The position numbers were made by a program, and so were the translations under genes. Below are positions 8,878-11,999 of a stretch of 11,999 bases of DNA, in pieces (position 1 is the first letter of the stretch; each line of letters begins with the position of its first letter). The stretch spans positions 1 to 11,999 of the forward strand of contig JAAYLQ010000116.1 of assembly GCA_012521805.1 (NCBI GenBank), read 5' to 3'. Source of the DNA: Bacillota bacterium. GTDB taxonomy: Bacteria > Bacillota > Limnochordia > Darwinibacteriales > DTU012. The notes under the pieces are model-generated. The model had not been told where the DNA came from and did not search any database. It saw only the letters and a program-made list of their open reading frames with translations.

Positions 8878-9011
8878 GTCTAACCCACCCCATATTCTCT
8901 AGGAACAAATGAAATAGTTTGCTGCAAGCTGCTCAACCAATACTCAGAACACAGTTGGTGTCAGTAATTTCTTACGATTATGCAATTCAAAGTTTACCAG
9001 TTCTAATATAA
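8878..9011 (-). other. Leader of the NHL/Yip1 gene, no clear promoter
   Basis: About 134 bases between the hairpin and the TTG start, the longest unstructured gap in the cluster. On the minus strand there are only weak promoter-like pairs, for example CTGACA followed 16 bases later by TATTGG; none is close enough to consensus to call. A separate promoter for the downstream genes is therefore possible but not shown. There is no open frame of interest and no tRNA or recognised riboswitch. Confidence 0.4.
8884..8891 (-). promoter_or_regulatory. Ribosome binding site for the TTG start of the NHL/Yip1 gene
   Basis: The minus strand reads GGGGTGGG, six bases before TTG at 8877. It is a moderate match to the anti-Shine-Dalgarno. 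The TTG is preferred because the next in-frame Met (residue 19) would remove most of the signal peptide. Confidence 0.6.
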
Positions 9012-9052
9012 GCTATGGAAAACCCCCTGTTATCAGGGAAGTTTTCCATAGC
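9012..9052 (-). terminator. Intergenic hairpin after the LamG gene
   Basis: A perfect 12-base stem pairs GCTATGGAAAAC (9012-9023) with GTTTTCCATAGC (9041-9052). A further five-base stem, CCCTG (9025-9029) with CAGGG (9034-9038), sits inside and closes a TTAT loop. It starts 35 bases after the stop codon. The minus strand then continues TTATATTAG, which is AT-rich but only a weak U-tract. It could terminate or attenuate transcription into the NHL gene or protect the upstream mRNA. It shares the GGAAAAC/GTTTTCC core with the other two intergenic hairpins. Confidence 0.75.
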
Positions 9053-9087
9053 AGCTCAATCAAAACACTTCTAAAAACCCAATTTTC

Positions 9088-10398
9088 TTATCTTGCATTC
9101 ATCAACTCAACGATTTCTTCAGCAGATAAAGCTACGTTGCTAATATAAAGCTCGTCAATTAAGCCGTTAAAGAGAGGATCTGGCCATTGACTGTTACCAA
9201 CGTAATTGAGAGCTGGTTCAAAGTCTGCTGGAACGATATCAATTTTACCGCTTGCTTTCAGCTCACCATTAACATACAGATTTGCCTCTCCATTTCCAAG
9301 AGTTACGGCAACGTGAACCCACTCGTTCTTCGGAAGTGGTGCAGTTTCAACCCACTGCTCGCCACGGCCTGAAGTAATAGCGAACCGGAGCGTGTTGCTG
9401 CCAGAGTTTGGCGTAATGAAGAAGTACTGGGAAGTATTGTTACCAAAGTCTACAATACGCTGCCAGTGATTACCTTCTCTCCAATTTACCCAAGCTGCAA
9501 CTGTCATCTGTTCACTGGTTGCTATCGGATGGTCGCCAGGAACTTGAATGAAAACATTACCATCTAAGTTAAGAGCTTGGCCAACAACACCTTCTTCATA
9601 AGTGAGCTCGTACTCTGTCAGTGCTGTAAAACCAGCGAGAGAGTCTTCTAAATTTCCTTCAAAGGAATACAGTGAAGGCCTTGCAATCGGAATCTTGCTG
9701 TTTTTGAAATTAGTCATAGCTTCATCTAAGACAGCTAATGCACTGATCTGTCCCTGTTCCCCAGGAGCGTAAGTATTGTATGCTTCATTTGCCTCAGCAA
9801 TAGCTTTTTCAAGCGCCGCAATTACCTCAGCTGGGTAATCAAAAGATACTAACTTTTGTTCAACCTCTTCTGCTGTAGGTACTAATTTAAGCAGTTCATT
9901 TGCTTCAGTAATTTTGTTTAACAGCGATGGCAGATATTGAAACGCATCTACAGTGATCGCAGCGAATGTAGACTTTGCATTCTTTTCTCCAGTTGGGCGA
10001 ACTTTAATTGTGTGAACACCTAATTCCAGTGTTGTTTCAAATACAGGAACCTGGTATTCCATTTCTTCAGCATATAGATCAAGATTTTCTGCTACTAACT
10101 TATCATTAATCCAAACATTAGCCTTGCCGCGGTTCGGACCAACTGACGCTAACCAGCGAACCGAGGTTCCTTCAAAGGTAAATTTCACTTCATGAATATC
10201 CCTATCGGAGTAAATCTCAACACTATTATAAGCTTGCTCAGCGTTAATTCTGCGCCAGTTTGTTAAACCAGTTCCATAATAGCTAACTTCGTCAGAAGTT
10301 ACGTCTACGGTTACCCAACCAGCAGAAGCAAAAACAGTTGAGCTTACGAGCAAGCTTAGCATAAGCAAGCTTACTAAAACCGTAAGTTTTCTAGCCAT
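9088..10398 (-). CDS. Secreted lectin-like protein: beta-sandwich, helical linker, LamG domain
   Basis: A 436-residue exported protein, probably a carbohydrate-binding surface factor with no catalytic domain. The ATG is preceded by AAGGAGAG with a six-base gap. Residues 1-26 form a signal peptide (cleavage near FASA). Residues about 28-155 look like a galactose-binding-type beta-sandwich, with motifs FEGTSVRWLAS, GKANVWIND, DLYAEE and GVHTIKVRPTG ending in VDAF. This module is common in large secreted polysaccharide-active proteins. Residues about 157-235 are helical and charged, FIVAR-like, probably a spacer. Residues about 243-436 are a LamG/concanavalin-like fold: LYSFEGNLEDS, VVGQALNLDG, TVAAWVNW, WVHVAVTL, LYVNGEL and NGLIDELYISNVALSAEEI. 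There is no lipobox, LPXTG or transmembrane tail, so attachment to the cell is unclear. Its place directly after the binding protein suggests that it helps gather the same glycan. Confidence 0.85.
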   Translation of the reverse strand: MARKLTVLVSLLMLSLLVSSTVFASAGWVTVDVTSDEVSYYGTGLTNWRRINAEQAYNSVEIYSDRDIHEVKFTFEGTSVRWLASVGPNRGKANVWINDKLVAENLDLYAEEMEYQVPVFETTLELGVHTIKVRPTGEKNAKSTFAAITVDAFQYLPSLLNKITEANELLKLVPTAEEVEQKLVSFDYPAEVIAALEKAIAEANEAYNTYAPGEQGQISALAVLDEAMTNFKNSKIPIARPSLYSFEGNLEDSLAGFTALTEYELTYEEGVVGQALNLDGNVFIQVPGDHPIATSEQMTVAAWVNWREGNHWQRIVDFGNNTSQYFFITPNSGSNTLRFAITSGRGEQWVETAPLPKNEWVHVAVTLGNGEANLYVNGELKASGKIDIVPADFEPALNYVGNSQWPDPLFNGLIDELYISNVALSAEEIVELMNAR

Positions 10399-10417
10399 TT
10401 ATATCTCTCCTTCTCAG

Positions 10418-10440
10418 ATAACTGCATATAACTGCATATA
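10418..10440. repeat. Short tandem repeat, 10-base period, 2.3 copies
   Basis: The unit ACTGCATATA occurs twice in direct succession (10421-10430 and 10431-10440), and the periodicity extends to 10418. It overlaps a 10-base palindrome, GCATATATGC, at 10434-10443. It sits just upstream of the ribosome site of the LamG gene, between that site and the hairpin. The spacing equals about one DNA helical turn, so paired binding half-sites are possible, but chance or slippage is equally plausible. Confidence 0.6.
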
Positions 10441-10461
10441 TGCTTGCAAACTAAGATTGGA

Positions 10462-10496
10462 TAGGCATGGAAAAACCGCAGTTTTTCCGATGCCTA
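10462..10496 (-). terminator. Intergenic hairpin after the solute-binding protein
   Basis: The outer stem pairs TAGGCAT (10462-10468) with ATGCCTA (10490-10496). The inner stem pairs GGAAAAAC (10469-10476) with GTTTTTCC (10481-10488). The loop is CGCA and one base (10489) is bulged. The hairpin starts 22 bases after the stop codon. No U-run follows on the minus strand, so full intrinsic termination is doubtful. Partial attenuation or protection of the upstream mRNA 3' end, giving excess binding protein, is more likely. It shares its stem sequence with the hairpins at 1971-2023 and 9012-9052. Confidence 0.7.
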
Positions 10497-10518
10497 ATTT
10501 GTACTGCTTTAGAGAGCT

Positions 10519-11919
10519 TTAATAATATCTAAACAACTCATCAAAGAACGTTTGAATCATTGGTTGAATTTCAGCAATTCCGGTTTCTGGTGGCTTTACA
10601 CCATTAACAATGTCGCTAATTGTATCAGTGTATCCGTCAACTGCAAAGTACAGTTCAAATGGTCCCATAGCAGTAACGTTTTCACTCATCCACATCAGAG
10701 TTTCGATAGTTCCTAAGTCTGGAGCGTTAACTCCAATTACATCGTTCCAGTACACATCTGCTACCCTGTTAGCAGATCTAGCGTTCATAGCTCTACCATT
10801 GTAAACAGGGCCTAATGTAAATGGCTCTTGATAGCTTGTAAACTCATATAAATCGTGATACAAAGCAATCAAGCCTTTTGGATTCTTAGCTGTTAATGGC
10901 AGAACGCCAAAGCAGGTTAGACGGTTAACAGCAATGTGATCTTCTGCTCTAGGTCCTTTTGGTAGCGGTACATAACCAAACTCAAAGTTAACTTGGTTAA
11001 TAAAGTGGTTTTCGTGAGTACCGTATAATTCACTTGGAATATTGATATTCATAGCAATGTTGCCATCTTGCCATGGACCCCAAATACCATAATCTAAGTA
11101 AACTCCAAGATCCACCAATTCTCTTACAAACTCCAGAGCCTCAATAGCTGCTGGTTCGTTCATTGTAAAGAGGAGGCGTCCATCTTCAAAGCGTACAGGT
11201 TCTCCACCATTCATGTAGATGAAGTACTCAATTGTACCTGGATCTGTCGGGGTACCTCTAGTAGTGAAGCCCCACTGATCAATTTCGCCGTCACCATCGG
11301 TATCAGCAGTGGCTTTTACTGCTATATCTTTGAAGTTTTCCCAAGTCCACTGTCCGCTTTCATACAGTTCATAGAGATCTGGCAGGTTTTCGCGAGCAAA
11401 AAGTTCTTTGTTCCAATAAACTGATTGAGTTTCTTGGAAGAACTTGTCAGGACCGCCCATCCAGCTTGATTCAAAACCGTAAACTTCCCCGAAGAAAGAG
11501 TTATGTTCAGGCATTACTTCACCAATGCCAGCCGGAAGTGAATCGTAATAACCTTGATCTAGAATGTCTGTTAATGGTAATAACAAACCTTCTGCTGCTG
11601 CATAATAAATCCATTGGTTTTGACCTTCAAAAATAACATATGGCGCACCTTCCATAACGAAAGTGGCAATGTTTTGAACGAATGCATTGTGGTCGCCGCC
11701 AGGCCAAACAAATTGAATCACAGCGTTATACTTTTCTTCGATGGCTGCCAAATGAGCAGCTCCTCTTCCCTCGTTAAATACTCCACCAGTCCAGAAGTCA
11801 GCGATAGTGACTACTTCGCCGCCAAAATCATAGTCGTCTTCAAGCCAGTGAGCTAAACCGACTGAAGAAACAGAAACCAAAAGGGTTAACACAAGCATTA
11901 GACTGAAAATTTTCTTCAC
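10519..11919 (-). CDS. Extracellular solute-binding protein of a CUT1-type sugar ABC importer
   Basis: Binds a sugar or oligosaccharide outside the membrane and delivers it to the two permeases encoded downstream. The reading frame opens to 11994, but the GTG at 11919 is the likely start: it has a strong ribosome site 6-16 bases upstream and begins a clean signal peptide (VKKIF..., cleavage probably after GLA at residue 23). The 25 extra upstream residues are polar and would bury the leader. The product is 466 residues, normal for family 1 binding proteins. Family hallmarks include YWNKELFARENLP (about 168-180) and the acidic loop DTDGDGEIDQWG (206-217), an EF-hand-like calcium site common in this family. 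The mature protein is rich in Trp and Tyr, as expected for sugar stacking. There is no lipobox cysteine near the leader, which is odd for a monoderm Firmicute. The ligand cannot be read directly; the GH120-type enzyme in the cluster suggests xylo-oligosaccharides. Confidence 0.9.
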   Translation of the reverse strand: MKKIFSLMLVLTLLVSVSSVGLAHWLEDDYDFGGEVVTIADFWTGGVFNEGRGAAHLAAIEEKYNAVIQFVWPGGDHNAFVQNIATFVMEGAPYVIFEGQNQWIYYAAAEGLLLPLTDILDQGYYDSLPAGIGEVMPEHNSFFGEVYGFESSWMGGPDKFFQETQSVYWNKELFARENLPDLYELYESGQWTWENFKDIAVKATADTDGDGEIDQWGFTTRGTPTDPGTIEYFIYMNGGEPVRFEDGRLLFTMNEPAAIEALEFVRELVDLGVYLDYGIWGPWQDGNIAMNINIPSELYGTHENHFINQVNFEFGYVPLPKGPRAEDHIAVNRLTCFGVLPLTAKNPKGLIALYHDLYEFTSYQEPFTLGPVYNGRAMNARSANRVADVYWNDVIGVNAPDLGTIETLMWMSENVTAMGPFELYFAVDGYTDTISDIVNGVKPPETGIAEIQPMIQTFFDELFRYY

Positions 11920-11924
11920 TATAG

Positions 11925-11935
11925 TCTCCTCCTTT
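11925..11935 (-). promoter_or_regulatory. Ribosome binding site deciding the GTG start of the solute-binding protein
   Basis: The minus strand reads AAAGGAGGAGA here, a near-perfect Shine-Dalgarno match, about six bases before the GTG at 11919. It supports this GTG over the upstream ATG at 11994, whose upstream sequence lies outside the window. Confidence 0.85.
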
Positions 11936-11999
11936 AAATTCTGTTGACATTTGAGATGTGGTAGGTCACCCTTTGAGTACCTGCTGACCTTCACCCCCT
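11936..11999 (-). other. Leader region upstream of the solute-binding protein (incomplete)
   Basis: This is the 5' flank of the first gene in the cluster and is cut by the window edge. I see no convincing -35/-10 pair. A short inverted repeat, AGGTCA (11963-11968) and TGACCT (11985-11990), could be half an operator, but six bases is close to chance. The promoter of the cluster probably lies beyond 11999. Confidence 0.3.

Noticed and set aside
11269..11304. Asp-rich loop DTDGDGEIDQWG read as a dockerin or cohesin-system sign
   Set aside because: Only a single loop is present, in the middle of the protein; dockerins need a duplicated repeat, and this calcium-type loop is common in family 1 binding proteins.
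11963..11990. Inverted repeat AGGTCA...TGACCT as an operator upstream of the cluster
   Set aside because: Only six bases per arm, asymmetrical context and no promoter beside it, so chance is likely.
11920..11994. 25-residue N-terminal extension of the solute-binding protein
   Set aside because: It is polar, would place the signal peptide internally, and contains the ribosome site for GTG 11919.
22..11994. Missing ATP-binding subunit as evidence of a broken transporter
   Set aside because: CUT1 sugar importers commonly lack a local ATPase and use a shared MsmK/MsmX-type protein; both permeases have intact EAA loops.

Overview
The window holds one strand-uniform gene cluster. All seven genes are on the minus strand, so they are read from the right end to the left. 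The products look like a carbohydrate uptake and utilisation locus of a Gram-positive-lineage (Bacillota/Firmicutes-type) bacterium. The reasons are strong AGGAGG-type ribosome sites, GTG and TTG starts, moderate GC, and a DUF5696 plus YIP1 plus CUT1-transporter neighbourhood that I know from Bacillota. The exported proteins have signal-peptidase-I-like leaders and no lipobox, including the solute-binding protein. That would fit a diderm Firmicute lineage, but this is inference.

Layout in transcription order: (1) an extracellular sugar-type solute-binding protein, GTG start at 11919; (2) a secreted two-lectin protein with an N-terminal beta-sandwich, a helical linker and a C-terminal LamG/concanavalin-like domain, 10398-9088; (3) a membrane protein with an exported NHL beta-propeller, TPR repeats and a C-terminal Yip1-type membrane domain, TTG start at 8877; (4) a secreted DUF5696-family protein of 941 residues, GTG start at 6721; (5) and (6) two CUT1-type ABC sugar permeases, 3896-3003 and 2970-2047; (7) a leaderless right-handed beta-helix enzyme that I assign to glycoside hydrolase family 120 (beta-xylosidase type), 1932-22. 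No ATPase, regulator, RNA gene, insertion sequence or CRISPR array is visible. The transporter presumably uses a shared MsmK/MsmX-type ATPase encoded elsewhere.

Genes 3 to 6 are tightly packed: gaps of 29 and 32 bases, and a one-base stop/start overlap between DUF5696 and the first permease. Three larger gaps (about 120, 210 and 114 bases) follow the binding protein, the LamG protein and the second permease. Each contains a strong hairpin starting 22-35 bases after the stop codon. The three hairpins share a stem core (GGAAAAAC opposite GTTTTTCC), and two also share a TAGGCA/TGCCTA outer stem. They look like one family of intergenic RNA elements, but none is followed by a clear U-tract.

Working model (inference): the binding protein and the LamG protein capture a polysaccharide or oligosaccharide outside the cell. 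The NHL/TPR/Yip1 and DUF5696 proteins form an uncharacterised envelope complex beside the two permeases. The imported oligosaccharide, possibly xylo-oligosaccharide, is then cleaved inside the cell by the GH120-type enzyme. The function of the NHL-Yip1/DUF5696 pair is the least understood part and the best candidate for an undescribed system.
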